Assembly (NCBI RefSeq): GCF_030524025.1
Contig: NZ_JAUNHI010000007.1
Location: 1 to 64,000, forward strand
Length of the DNA stretch: 64,000 nucleotides
Reading direction: 5' to 3'
Origin: Actinomyces sp.
GTDB lineage: Bacteria; Actinomycetota; Actinomycetes; Actinomycetales; Actinomycetaceae
Shown here: positions 1-8,357 of the stretch, piece by piece
How the letters are laid out: every line of letters begins with the position of its first letter
Position numbering within the stretch: position 1 is the first letter of the stretch
The notes under the pieces: model-generated
The model's database searches: none
What the model was told of the DNA's origin: nothing
The model's input: only the letters and a program-made list of their open reading frames with translations
Position numbers and translations under genes: made by a program

Positions 1-198
1 CAAAGACTCCTCAACCCACTCCAGGTCCCAGGGAAGATCAACCACAACCCCACCCTACCCCACCCACCCTCATCGGGAAGCGCAGTGCCTCATAAGTGCC
101 ACCTCTGACTGGTCTGCGTGCTTGATCCCACGTCCTGCATCCCCATCTCGACTTGCCCTCCTCGAATAAGGGTACAAAGATCTTCGTTAAAGTAGGTG

Positions 199-220
199 CC
201 CCATCCCTACCGGGATGGGG
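199..220. promoter_or_regulatory. Perfect inverted repeat upstream of sufR
   Basis: The 9-bp arm CCCCATCCC (199-207) and its exact complement GGGATGGGG (212-220) are separated by TACC. It lies between an AT-richer patch (about 163-195, the likely promoter area) and the sufR ribosome site at 242-248. No T-run follows, so it is not a classical terminator. Its place in the sufR leader makes an operator or a leader hairpin the two plausible roles; neither can be decided from sequence. Bases 1-160 show no gene. Confidence 0.5.
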
Positions 221-250
221 CGGCCGCGAGCGAGATGACCGGGAGGAGCA

Positions 251-988
251 GTGATGAGCCAGTTCGACGACGACTCCACGCGCTCCCGCGTCCTGGACCT
301 CATCGTCGAGAAGGGGCCGGTCTCGGCCGCGCAGCTGGCCAAGGTCCTGGGCCTGACCCCGGCCGCCGTCCGGCGCCACCTCACGGTTCTCGAGGAGCGT
401 GACGAGATCCAGGTCCACACGCCCTCGGGCTCCGGCAAGCGGGGCAGGGGCCGCCCGGCCCGCCACTACGTTGCCACCGCCGCGGCCCGCTCGACCTACG
501 CCGACGGCTACGCCGAGCTCGCCGGGCGCGCCCTGGCCTACCTGTCCCAGGTGGCCGGGGAGCGCGCCGTCGACTCCTTCGCCGCCTCGCGCGGCCGCGA
601 CCTGGAGCGCCGCTACATGCCGGTGGTCGAGGCCGCGGGCAAGGACCCCTCGGACCGCGCCCGGGCCCTGGCCGACGCCCTGACGATGGACGGCTACGCG
701 GCGACCGTGCGCGATGTCGGAGACGGCACCTACGCGGTCCAGCTGTGCCAGGGCCACTGCCCGGTGCGCGACGTCGCCGGCCAGTTCAACGAGCTGTGTG
801 AGGCCGAGACCCAGGCCTTCTCGCGGCTGCTCGGCGTGCCGGTGCAGCGTCTGGCCACCCTGGCCGGAGGCGAGCATGTGTGCACCACCCACGTCCCCAT
901 CGCCATGCCCGCCCTGCGCAAGCGCGCCGCGCGGGCCGTGGCCCACACGCGGGGCCGCAGGCCCCAGCCACCGGAAGGAACCCGATGA
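251..988 (+). CDS. sufR: SufR-type iron-sulfur-sensing repressor of the suf operon
   Basis: Helix-turn-helix regulator of 245 residues heading the suf operon. An N-terminal winged-helix domain (about residues 8-70, with [20 protein letters not shown]) is followed by a C-terminal part holding Cys166, Cys170, Cys183 and Cys211. The C-X12-C pair 170/183 matches the [4Fe-4S] ligand pattern of SufR, which by family knowledge represses suf when the cluster is loaded; the usual third cysteine between the last two is absent, leaving C-X27-C. A GGAGGAG site at 242-248 serves GTG 251 or ATG 254. Its stop overlaps the sufB start by ATGA, implying translational coupling and autoregulation of the whole operon. 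Confidence 0.88.
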   Translation: MMSQFDDDSTRSRVLDLIVEKGPVSAAQLAKVLGLTPAAVRRHLTVLEERDEIQVHTPSGSGKRGRGRPARHYVATAAARSTYADGYAELAGRALAYLSQVAGERAVDSFAASRGRDLERRYMPVVEAAGKDPSDRARALADALTMDGYAATVRDVGDGTYAVQLCQGHCPVRDVAGQFNELCEAETQAFSRLLGVPVQRLATLAGGEHVCTTHVPIAMPALRKRAARAVAHTRGRRPQPPEGTR

Positions 989-2421
989 CTTCACCAGCCA
1001 CCGACACGGTGCGCAGCGACGACGAGATCATCGACTCGATCCCGACGACCTACGGCTTCGGCTGGCACGACTCCGACGAGGCCGGCGCCCAAGCCAAGCG
1101 CGGACTCGATGAGCAGGTCGTGCGGGAGATCTCCGCGATCAAGGGCGAGCCGGAGTGGATGCTGGCCAAGCGCCTCAAGGCCTACGACATCTTCGAGCGC
1201 AAGCCCATGCCCACCTGGGGCGTGGATCTGTCGAGCCTTGACATGGACGCCGTCAAGTACTACGTGCGCTCCACCGACCGCCCGGCCACCTCCTGGGACG
1301 ACCTGCCCGAGGACATCAGGAACACCTACGACCGCATCGGCATCCCCGTGGCCGAGCGCGAGCGGCTCGTGGCCGGTGTGGCCGCCCAGTACGAGTCCGA
1401 GGTCGTCTACCACCAGATCCGCGGCGACCTGGAGGAGCAGGGCGTCATCTTCGTGGACACCGACACCGCGGTGCGCGAGTACCCCGAGCTCGTCCAGGAG
1501 TACTTCGGCACGGTTGTGCCCGCCGGGGACAACAAGTTCGCCGCGCTCAACACCGCCGTGTGGTCGGGGGGCTCCTTCATCTACGTGCCCAAGGGGGTCC
1601 ACGTCGAGATCCCGCTTCAGGCCTACTTCCGGATCAACACCGAGAACATGGGCCAGTTCGAGCGCACCCTCATCATCGCCGACGAGGACTCCTACGTCCA
1701 TTACGTCGAGGGCTGCACCGCCCCGATCTACTCGACCGACTCGCTGCACTCGGCGATCGTGGAGATCATCGTCAAGAAGAACGCCCGGGTGCGCTACACC
1801 ACGATCCAGAACTGGTCGAACAACGTCTACAACCTCGTCACCCAGCGCGCCACCTGCGCCGAGGGCGCGACGATGGAGTGGATCGACGGCAACATCGGCT
1901 CCAAGCGCAACATGAAGTACCCGGCGGTCTACCTCATGGGACCCCACGCCCGCGGCGAGGCCCTGTCCATCGCCTTTGCGGGGGAGGGCCAGCACCAGGA
2001 CACCGGGGCGAAGATGGTCCACATGGCCCCGCGCACCTCGAGCCACATCGTCTCGAAGTCCATCGCCCGCGACGGCGGACGCTCGGCCTACCGCGGACTG
2101 GTCCAGGTCATGCGCAACGCCCGCCACTCCAAGTCCAACGTCCTGTGCGACGCGCTGCTGGTCGACGAGACCTCCCGCTCGGACACCTACCCCTACGTCG
2201 ACGTGCGCACCGACGACGTCGAGATGGGCCACGAGGCCACCGTCTCGAAGGTGAGCGCCGACCAGCTGTTCTACCTCATGCAGCGCGGCCTGAGCGAGAC
2301 CGAGGCAATGGCCACGATCGTGCGGGGCTTCGTCGAGCCCATCGCCCGCGAGCTGCCCATGGAGTACGCCTTGGAGCTCAACCGCCTCATCGAGCTGCAG
2401 ATGGAGAACTCGGTGGGCTGA
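985..2421 (+). CDS. sufB: Fe-S cluster scaffold subunit SufB
   Basis: SufB, 478 residues, the scaffold on which Fe-S clusters form in the cytoplasmic SufBC2D complex. The beta-helix core contains [20 protein letters not shown] and ends in the family C-terminus with [16 protein letters not shown]. Cys388 (in VLCDALL) and Glu417 (in GHEATVSK) fall where the E. coli enzyme has the Cys and Glu used for nascent cluster assembly. The ATG at 985 sits in the ATGA overlap with sufR and follows GGAAGGA at 972-978; longer reading-frame extensions upstream lie inside sufR. It works with SufD and SufC encoded next. Confidence 0.97.
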   Translation: MTSPATDTVRSDDEIIDSIPTTYGFGWHDSDEAGAQAKRGLDEQVVREISAIKGEPEWMLAKRLKAYDIFERKPMPTWGVDLSSLDMDAVKYYVRSTDRPATSWDDLPEDIRNTYDRIGIPVAERERLVAGVAAQYESEVVYHQIRGDLEEQGVIFVDTDTAVREYPELVQEYFGTVVPAGDNKFAALNTAVWSGGSFIYVPKGVHVEIPLQAYFRINTENMGQFERTLIIADEDSYVHYVEGCTAPIYSTDSLHSAIVEIIVKKNARVRYTTIQNWSNNVYNLVTQRATCAEGATMEWIDGNIGSKRNMKYPAVYLMGPHARGEALSIAFAGEGQHQDTGAKMVHMAPRTSSHIVSKSIARDGGRSAYRGLVQVMRNARHSKSNVLCDALLVDETSRSDTYPYVDVRTDDVEMGHEATVSKVSADQLFYLMQRGLSETEAMATIVRGFVEPIARELPMEYALELNRLIELQMENSVG

Positions 2422-2480
2422 CCGGCACAGCCCCGCCCCTCGACCCGACGACGCCGGCACCCCCGGCACAGGAGCACCAC

Positions 2481-3746
2481 ATGCCTGACCTGTCCACCGA
2501 CCACTCGCGCGCGAGGCTGGAGTCCGACCACTCCCACGGCCCCGCGCCGCGGTACGTCTCCTCGCGCGCCGAGCGCCCCACCTCCTTCGACCCCGTCGAC
2601 ATCCCCGTGCCGCGGGGCCGGGAGGAGGAGTGGCGCTTCACCCCGGTGCGGCGCTTCGCCCCCCTGTTCGACCTCGACGCCGTGTCCGCGGGCACGGGAG
2701 CCGGCGTCGTCACCGCCTCGGTCGACGCCCCGGCGGGCGTCGCGGTCGAGACGGTCGACCGCGAGGACGCCCGCGTGGGGGCCGTCGGCGCACCGGTGGA
2801 CCGCACCGGAGTCGTGGCCTGGGCGGCGGCACGGCAGGCCACCGTCCTCACCCTGCCCGCCGGCGCCCACCCCGAGCGCGCCGTGCGGGTGCAGGTCCAC
2901 GGGGCCGACCCCGACGGGGCCCACCCGTCGGCCCAGCACCTGGTCATCCTGGCCGCCGAGCGCGCGGCGGGCACGGTCGTCATCGACCACACCGGCGCCG
3001 CCGCGCTGACCCAGACCGTGGAGATCCAGGTGGCCCCCGGCGCCGAGCTGACCGTCGTGTCGATCCAGGGCTGGGACGATGGGGCCATCCACGCCTCCAA
3101 CCACCGGGCGGCCGTGTCGGCCGGCGGGGCCCTCAAGCACGTCGTCGTGTCCCTGGGCGGTGACGTGCGCATCTGCCCCGACCTCGGATTCACCGGGGAG
3201 GGCGGGCGCATCGACGCCTACGGGGTCTACTTCACCGACGCCGGCCAGCACCAGGAGCACCGGCCCTACGTGGCGCACACCGAGCCGCGCTGCTACTCGC
3301 GGGTGACCTACAAGGGCGCCCTCCAGGGGGAGCGGGCCCACGCGGTGTGGGTGGGCGACTGCCTCATCGACTCCGGCGCCCGCGGCACCGACACCTACGA
3401 GCTCAACCGGAACCTCGTGCTCACCGAGGGCGCCAAGGCCGACTCGGTGCCCAACCTGGAGATCAAGAACGGTGAGATCGAGGGCGCCGGGCACGCCAGC
3501 GCCACCGGGCGGTTCGACGACGAGCAGCTGTTCTACCTGCGCTCACGGGGCATCACCGAGACCGAGGCCCGCCGCCTGGTAGTCCTCGGCTTCTTCAACG
3601 AGATCGTCGCCGAGATCGACGTCCCCGAGGTCGAGCAGCGCCTCATGTCCGCCATCGAGGCCGAGCTCGAGGTCACCGGGCTCCTCCAGCCCGGCGCGAC
3701 CCCCGACCCGGAGTCGAGCGCTGCCGACCCGCGCGACGGGTCCTGA
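2481..3746 (+). CDS. sufD: Fe-S assembly protein SufD
   Basis: SufD, 421 residues, paralogous partner of SufB in the SufBC2D scaffold. Sequence signs are the REEEWRFTPV entry motif near residue 50, the variable middle typical of SufD, and a conserved C-terminal block with EIKNGEIEGAGHASATG and DEQLFYLRSRGITETEARRL. His338 in GHASATG matches the SufD histidine that pairs with the SufB cysteine at the cluster site. ATG 2481 is chosen for its AGGAG at 2470-2474; the open frame extends far upstream but only as an antiframe shadow of sufB. The gap to sufB is 59 bases. Confidence 0.95.
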   Translation: MPDLSTDHSRARLESDHSHGPAPRYVSSRAERPTSFDPVDIPVPRGREEEWRFTPVRRFAPLFDLDAVSAGTGAGVVTASVDAPAGVAVETVDREDARVGAVGAPVDRTGVVAWAAARQATVLTLPAGAHPERAVRVQVHGADPDGAHPSAQHLVILAAERAAGTVVIDHTGAAALTQTVEIQVAPGAELTVVSIQGWDDGAIHASNHRAAVSAGGALKHVVVSLGGDVRICPDLGFTGEGGRIDAYGVYFTDAGQHQEHRPYVAHTEPRCYSRVTYKGALQGERAHAVWVGDCLIDSGARGTDTYELNRNLVLTEGAKADSVPNLEIKNGEIEGAGHASATGRFDDEQLFYLRSRGITETEARRLVVLGFFNEIVAEIDVPEVEQRLMSAIEAELEVTGLLQPGATPDPESSAADPRDGS

Positions 3747-3808
3747 CCGACCCGGCTCGAACCCACTACTGGAACCACCACTGACAGACCTTCGCCGAAA
3801 GAGCATCG

Positions 3809-4558
3809 ATGAGCACGCTGAGCATCACCAACCTCCACGTCCAGGTGGCCACCAACGAGGGCCCCAAGCCGATCCTCAAGGGCGTCGACCTCACGGTCGG
3901 CTCCGGGCAGGTCCACGCCATCATGGGGCCCAACGGCTCGGGCAAGTCCACCCTGGCCTACGCCATCGCCGGGCACCCGGACTACGAGATCACCGACGGC
4001 CAGGTCCTGCTCGACGGCGTCGACCTGCTCGAGCTGAGCGTCGACGAGCGCGCCCGGGCCGGCCTGTTCCTTGCGATGCAGTACCCGGTGGAGGTCCCCG
4101 GGGTCAGCGTCGCCAGCTTCCTGCGCACCGCCAAGACCGCGCTGGACGGCCAGGCCCCCAAGGTCCGCCAGTGGGTCGGCCAGGTCGACGAGGCGATGGC
4201 GCGCCTGCGCATGGACCCCTCCTTCGCCCAGAGGGACGTCAACACCGGCTTCTCAGGTGGTGAGAAGAAGCGCTTCGAGATCCTCCAGATGGAGCTCCTC
4301 CGGCCCCGCTTCGCGGTGCTCGACGAGACCGACTCCGGGCTGGACGTCGACGCCCTGCGCATCGTCTCCGAGGGCGTCAACCGCCTCCACGAGGAGTCCG
4401 ACGCCGGCTTCGTCGTCATCACCCACTACACGCGCATCCTGCGTTACATCACCCCGGACTTCGTCCACGTCCTTGTCGACGGCCGCGTGGCCGAGGAGGG
4501 CGGCCCCGACCTCGCCGAGCGCCTGGAGAACGAGGGCTACGACCGGTTCCTGGGCTGA
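3809..4558 (+). CDS. sufC: SufC ATPase of the SufBCD complex
   Basis: ABC-type ATPase of 249 residues that drives conformational change of SufB-SufD. It has Walker A GPNGSGKST (about residues 37-45), the SufC-specific signature FSGGEKKRFEI (about 147), Walker B FAVLDETDSGLD (about 168-179) and the switch histidine in VVITHYTRIL. The Q-loop region is MQYPVEVPG. It is soluble with no membrane partner, as expected for SufC. It follows sufD after 62 bases and precedes sufS after 53 bases, on the same strand, so it belongs to one transcript. Confidence 0.97.
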   Translation: MSTLSITNLHVQVATNEGPKPILKGVDLTVGSGQVHAIMGPNGSGKSTLAYAIAGHPDYEITDGQVLLDGVDLLELSVDERARAGLFLAMQYPVEVPGVSVASFLRTAKTALDGQAPKVRQWVGQVDEAMARLRMDPSFAQRDVNTGFSGGEKKRFEILQMELLRPRFAVLDETDSGLDVDALRIVSEGVNRLHEESDAGFVVITHYTRILRYITPDFVHVLVDGRVAEEGGPDLAERLENEGYDRFLG

Positions 4559-4611
4559 GGCGCGACGCCGGCCGGCACCCACCACCCGCACCCGCCCAGG
4601 GAGGCACACCG

Positions 4612-5934
4612 ATGACCGCACCGCTGCACGCCCACCCGCTGTCGGCCGCCGAGGTCGACGCGTTGCGGGGCGCCTTCCCCTACCTGGAGCGGCCCGCCCG
4701 CAACGGAGAGCCGCTGGCCTACCTCGACTGGGCGGCGACCTCCCAGAAGCCCGAGGCGGTCATCGCCCGGGAGGCCGAGTTCTACCACCGCTCCAACGGG
4801 GCGGCGGGACGCTCGACCTACCAGCTCGCCGACGAGGCCACCGCCGCCTGGCAGGACGCCCGCACGGCGGTGGCCGGCTTCGTCGGGGCCGGCCCTGACC
4901 AGCTCGTCTTCACCAAGAACGCCACCGAGGCGCTCAACCTCCTGGCGCTGTCGATCGGGCACGCCAGCCTCGGCCGCCCGGCCGACCGGGGCACGGGGGA
5001 GCCGGGGGACAGTCGCCGGCTGCACCTGGCCCCCGGCGACGAGATCGTCGTCTCCCGCGCCGAGCACCACGCCAACCTCGTGCCCTGGCAGGAGCTGTGC
5101 GCCCGCACCGGGGCACGTCTGCGCTGGCTCGACCTGACCCCCGAGGGGCGCATCGACCCGGCCACCGCCGGCGTCATCACCGAGCGCAGCCGCGTGGTCG
5201 CCCTGACCCACGCCTCCAACGTGACCGGGGCGATCACCCCGCTTGACCAGATCCTGCCGGCGGCCAGGGCTGTCGGGGCACTCGTCGTGCTCGACACCTG
5301 CCAGTCCGCCGCGCACCTTCCCCTGGACTTCGCTGCCCTGCACGCCGCCGGCGTCGACGCCATCGTCCTGTCGAGCCACAAGATGCTCGGGCCTACCGGC
5401 GTCGGGGCGCTCGTGGCCCACGAGGAGCTGCTGGCCCCCATGCCCCCGGTGCTGACCGGCGGCTCCATGATCGAGGTCGTCACCATGGAGTCCTCGACCT
5501 ACATGGCGGGCCCCTCCCGCTTCGAGGCGGGCAGCCAGCCCCTGGCCCAGGCGGCCGGCTGGCAGGTCGCCGTCGAGCTCCTGGCGGGCATCGGGCTCGA
5601 CCGCCTCCACGCCACCGAGCGCGCCCTGGCCGCCCACCTCCTCACCGGGATGGAGCAGGTCAGTGGCCTGAGGGTCCTGGGCCCCCTCGACCTCGAGGAC
5701 CGGCTGGGCGTGGTGTCCTTCGCCCTGGAGGGCGTTCACCCCCATGACGTGGGCCAGTTCCTCGACTCCGTCGGCGTGGCGGTGCGCACCGGCCACCACT
5801 GCGCCCAACCGGTCCACGCCCACTTCGGGACCGCGTCGTCGTCTCGCGTATCCTTCGGTCCGACCACGACCCTGGAGGAGGTCGACCGCTTCCTGACCGC
5901 CGTGGCCGACGTCCGCGCCTACTTCGGGAGATGA
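4612..5934 (+). CDS. sufS: Cysteine desulfurase SufS (group II)
   Basis: PLP-dependent cysteine desulfurase of 440 residues that supplies persulfide sulfur for cluster assembly. PLP-binding Lys257 lies in SSHKMLGPTG, the nucleophilic Cys397 in RTGHHCAQPVH, and the class V aminotransferase pattern THASNVTG is present near residue 200. An insertion of about 20 residues (around 122-143, rich in Asp/Gly/Arg) separates SIGHASLG from the EIVVSRAEHHAN block compared with typical SufS. Start ATG 4612 follows GGGAGG. The stop overlaps sufU by ATGA, matching the usual SufS-SufU pairing in Gram-positive bacteria. Confidence 0.96.
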   Translation: MTAPLHAHPLSAAEVDALRGAFPYLERPARNGEPLAYLDWAATSQKPEAVIAREAEFYHRSNGAAGRSTYQLADEATAAWQDARTAVAGFVGAGPDQLVFTKNATEALNLLALSIGHASLGRPADRGTGEPGDSRRLHLAPGDEIVVSRAEHHANLVPWQELCARTGARLRWLDLTPEGRIDPATAGVITERSRVVALTHASNVTGAITPLDQILPAARAVGALVVLDTCQSAAHLPLDFAALHAAGVDAIVLSSHKMLGPTGVGALVAHEELLAPMPPVLTGGSMIEVVTMESSTYMAGPSRFEAGSQPLAQAAGWQVAVELLAGIGLDRLHATERALAAHLLTGMEQVSGLRVLGPLDLEDRLGVVSFALEGVHPHDVGQFLDSVGVAVRTGHHCAQPVHAHFGTASSSRVSFGPTTTLEEVDRFLTAVADVRAYFGR

Positions 5935-6404
5935 GCATGAACGAGCTCGACCGGCTCTACCAGCAGGTGATCCTCGACCATTCCCGCGAGCGGCACGGCG
6001 CCGGTGCCCTCGAGGCCCCCGACGGCCTGTCGCACCAGGTCAACCCCACCTGTGGTGACGAGGTGACCCTGGGGGTGCGGGTCGTCGACGACCACCTCGA
6101 GGCCGTGGGCTGGGAGGGCCAGGGCTGCTCGATCTCCCAGGCCTCGATCTCGGTCATGCACGACCTCGTCGACGGGGCCGACCTGGCCAGGGTGGCCCGC
6201 CTGGAGGAGGACTTCCACCTCCTCATGCACTCCCGCGGCAAGGGCGTGGCCGACGAGGTCCTCGACGAGCTCGAGGACGCGGCCGCCTTCGAGGGCGTCT
6301 CGAAGTACCCCAACCGCGTCAAGTGCGCGCTGCTGGGCTGGATGGCGCTCAAGGACGCACTGGCCCAGTCCGGGCGGGCCCTGCCCGCCGTCGACCGGGA
6401 CTGA
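5931..6404 (+). CDS. sufU: SufU zinc-dependent sulfurtransferase
   Basis: SufU of 157 residues, the partner that accepts persulfide sulfur from SufS in Gram-positive bacteria. The zinc site residues are Cys41 and Asp43 in NPTCGDEV, Cys66 in GQGCSISQAS, and Cys132 in NRVKCALLGW. The 18-20 residue insertion that separates SufU from IscU scaffolds is present (about residues 85-110). Start is ATG 5931 in the ATGA overlap with sufS; a second ATG two codons later is possible. Acts in the cytoplasm. Confidence 0.95.
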   Translation: MSMNELDRLYQQVILDHSRERHGAGALEAPDGLSHQVNPTCGDEVTLGVRVVDDHLEAVGWEGQGCSISQASISVMHDLVDGADLARVARLEEDFHLLMHSRGKGVADEVLDELEDAAAFEGVSKYPNRVKCALLGWMALKDALAQSGRALPAVDRD

Positions 6405-6514
6405 CCCGGCGCCCGCTGACACCCGCCCACCGCTGTCGCACGACAGTCGCACCACCGCACCACCGTCCCACTGCCCCGACAGCAGCCCCGCTGCTCGCCC
6501 ACCAAGGAGGAGCC

Positions 6515-6889
6515 ATGAGCACCAACCCCGAGGACCTCGACAACCCGATGGCGGCCCGGCACGCCGTGGCCGCGCCCGGCGAGGTCGACGCCGCCGAGGT
6601 CGAGGAGGCGCTGCGCGACGTCATCGACCCCGAGCTGGGGATCAACGTCGTCGACCTCGGCCTGCTCTACGGGGTCTCCATCGAGCCAGACAGCACGGTC
6701 GTGCTCGACATGACGCTGACAACCGCTGCATGCCCCTTGACCGACGTCATCGAGGAGCAGGCCCAGCAGGCCCTGGCCCACCTGACCGACTCGGTGCGCA
6801 TCCAGTGGGTGTGGCTGCCGCCGTGGGGGCCGGACAAGATCACCCCCCAGGGGCGCGAGCAGCTGCGGGCGCTGGGCTTCAACGTCTGA
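6515..6889 (+). CDS. sufT: SufT-like MIP18/DUF59 Fe-S assembly factor
   Basis: Protein of 124 residues of the MIP18 (DUF59) family, which helps Fe-S cluster maturation or carriage. The family block EEALRDVIDPELGINVVDLG leads to the conserved Cys73 in TTAACPLTD, and WLPPWGPDKIT closes the domain. ATG 6515 has a strong AAGGAGG at 6504-6510; the frame is open further upstream over the sufU end but lacks a ribosome site. Last gene of the suf operon; 110 bases separate it from sufU and a stem-loop follows it. The gene name follows the common use for actinobacterial suf operons. Confidence 0.88.
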   Translation: MSTNPEDLDNPMAARHAVAAPGEVDAAEVEEALRDVIDPELGINVVDLGLLYGVSIEPDSTVVLDMTLTTAACPLTDVIEEQAQQALAHLTDSVRIQWVWLPPWGPDKITPQGREQLRALGFNV

Positions 6890-6892
6890 GCC

Positions 6893-6924
6893 GCGCCGGC
6901 CGTCTGGGCAGACCTGCCCGGCGC
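6893..6924 (+). terminator. Stem-loop after the suf operon
   Basis: Arms GCGCCGG (6893-6899) and CCGGCGC (6918-6924) enclose an inner stem GTCT/AGAC (6902-6905, 6910-6913). It begins four bases after the sufT stop and ends six bases before the -35 box of the next operon. No T-run follows, as is common for GC-rich actinobacterial terminators, so termination is inferred from position. Confidence 0.45.
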
Positions 6925-6929
6925 CGGGG

Positions 6930-6965
6930 TTGCCCCGCATTCGTGCCCCTTACTACAGTTGCCCT
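6930..6965 (+). promoter_or_regulatory. Leaderless promoter of the speD operon
   Basis: A -35 TTGCCC (6930-6935), an 18-base spacer and a -10 TACAGT (6954-6959) are followed after six bases by ATG 6966, so the predicted transcript begins at the start codon itself. No Shine-Dalgarno sequence precedes the ATG. This fixes the speD start and separates the operon from suf. Confidence 0.65.
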
Positions 6966-7313
6966 ATGCAGTCCGGGGGAATCTGGTCGGTGACCTGGAG
7001 GGTCGAGGGCGCCGCCCCGGCGCAGCTCGACGACCCGTCGGCGATCGCCTCCTTCCTCGACGCAACCGCATGCCTGTCCGGGCTCACCGCGGTCGCCTCC
7101 GTCGAGCACCGTTTCGAGCCCCAGGGGGTCAGCGCGGTGCTCGTCCTGTCAGAGTCTCACGTGGCCATTCACTCCTGGCCGGAGACCGGTACCGCCTACA
7201 TCACCCTGACTAGCTGCCGTGAGATCGGTGCCGGGACCATCGAGGCCGTCGGGGATCTGGCGCGCAGCACTTTGGGCGCCAGTGCCGTCAGCCATGCGGC
7301 GGTCGAGCTGTGA
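6966..7313 (+). CDS. speD: S-adenosylmethionine decarboxylase-like protein (SpeD family)
   Basis: Small (115 residue) pyruvoyl-enzyme of the bacterial class 1b AdoMet decarboxylase family. The self-cleavage motif LSESHVAIHSWPE is intact: cleavage would fall between Glu63 and Ser64, making a pyruvoyl group from Ser64; His69 and Cys84 (in TLTSC) fit the processing and catalytic residues. By family knowledge it makes decarboxylated AdoMet, the aminopropyl donor for spermidine synthase, which is encoded three genes on. SpeD homologues with arginine or ornithine decarboxylase activity have been reported, so the substrate is not certain. The stop overlaps the next gene by GTGA. Confidence 0.82.
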   Translation: MQSGGIWSVTWRVEGAAPAQLDDPSAIASFLDATACLSGLTAVASVEHRFEPQGVSAVLVLSESHVAIHSWPETGTAYITLTSCREIGAGTIEAVGDLARSTLGASAVSHAAVEL

Positions 7314-8014
7314 GCGCCACTCGCGCCCGGCTCCAGGTCGGTGAGGTCCTGGGCGGCGGTGAACGGCTCCTGCGCGTCGAAGGCTGCCTGCTGTTCAAGC
7401 AGTGGGACCACGAGGACCAGAAGTACTACTTCTGGGAGGAGTGGCAGCTGTCGGGCATGAGCAGCTACGACACGTGGGTCGAGGTCGATCACGACGGCGG
7501 CGCTGTCTTCCTGTACGAGCCCATGCCCTTCGTCGAAGTCCTCGATCCCCTCTCCATGGTCGCCGGGCAGCACTTACGGCTGACCAACGGGCTGACGGTC
7601 TACGAGGCGCGGGTCACCGAGACCGGCGCCGGCACCCTCGACCAGGTCCTGGGACGCACCACCTGCCCGCTGGCGGTGGGTGAGGACATGGCCTACGTCG
7701 AGCTTGAGCTGACTGACCCCTCCGGTGGCAGGACGGCCGTCACTGTGGACAGCCACGGCATGCGCGACCTCGTGTCCTACCGCAAGCGGCCCCTGGACGC
7801 CGCCGCCCAGAAGGCCATGTTCGGCAGGGTCATCTCGGCCGGCGGCGTGCCGCGTGCCCTCGTGCTGGGAGCGCTGGTCATCGCCCCGCTCGTGGCGACC
7901 GCCGTCCTGCTCCAGGGCTGCGAGCACAAGCAGCGCTGCGACGAGGACGAGGCGGACTGCACCGGGACGACTCGTCCGGTGCACGGCGGTGGCGGTGGCG
8001 GAATCGGCAAGTAG
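7310..8014 (+). CDS. DUF4178 domain protein with C-terminal membrane anchor
   Basis: Protein of 234 residues with a DUF4178-type domain (about residues 5-160); the aromatic signature KYYFWEEWQL is the clearest match. One hydrophobic helix at about 184-204 (ALVLGALVIAPLVATAVLL) is followed by a Cys/Asp-rich and Gly-rich tail, so the protein is probably a single-pass membrane protein with the DUF domain on one side. The function of DUF4178 is unknown. It is translationally coupled to speD (GTGA) and lies ahead of DUF350, an association that argues for a shared membrane-linked process involving a polyamine-type product. Confidence 0.75.
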   Translation: MSATRARLQVGEVLGGGERLLRVEGCLLFKQWDHEDQKYYFWEEWQLSGMSSYDTWVEVDHDGGAVFLYEPMPFVEVLDPLSMVAGQHLRLTNGLTVYEARVTETGAGTLDQVLGRTTCPLAVGEDMAYVELELTDPSGGRTAVTVDSHGMRDLVSYRKRPLDAAAQKAMFGRVISAGGVPRALVLGALVIAPLVATAVLLQGCEHKQRCDEDEADCTGTTRPVHGGGGGGIGK

Positions 8015-8037
8015 CCGGCCGACAAGGAGAAGGATCA

Positions 8038-8292
8038 ATGATGACAATGATGGTTGCGGCGCAGGAGACGGCGAGCGCCTCGGGGCTGGACTGGCAGACG
8101 CTGCTGGCCACCGTGGTCTATGCGCTCCTGGGGTTTGCGCTGCTCATGCTCTTCGCCTGGGTGGTCAACGCGGTGTTCCGGCTCGACCTGCGCCGTGAGC
8201 TCATCGAGGACCAGAACACCGGCCTTGGCCTGGCCATCGCCGGGGCGGCCGTGGCCATCGCCATCATCATCGCGGCCACCATCGTCGGCTGA
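8038..8292 (+). CDS. DUF350 (YjfL/UPF0719) small membrane protein
   Basis: Integral membrane protein of 84 residues with two hydrophobic helices (about 20-44 and 62-83). The second half, LIEDQNTGLGLAIAGAAVAI, fits the DUF350 repeat pattern with a charged ExN motif just before a small-residue helix. Family members usually hold two to four helices; this one carries a single repeat and would have to oligomerise. Ribosome site AAGGAG at 8024-8029 serves ATG 8038. It lies in one operon with DUF4178 and the spermidine-synthase-like gene; its molecular function is not known. Confidence 0.78.
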   Translation: MMTMMVAAQETASASGLDWQTLLATVVYALLGFALLMLFAWVVNAVFRLDLRRELIEDQNTGLGLAIAGAAVAIAIIIAATIVG

Positions 8293-8357
8293 CAGCGCGC
8301 GCCGGGAGCGCTGAGGCCGCCTCCCGCCCTGCGTCACGACGCCGAAAGGGGGAGGCG

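Noticed and set aside
1-198. End of an upstream gene
   Set aside because: No frame shows recognisable protein sequence; the stretch appears to be intergenic DNA before sufR.
1560-2480. N-terminal extension of sufD through sufB
   Set aside because: Lies inside sufB in another frame; ATG 2481 with AGGAG begins the family sequence.
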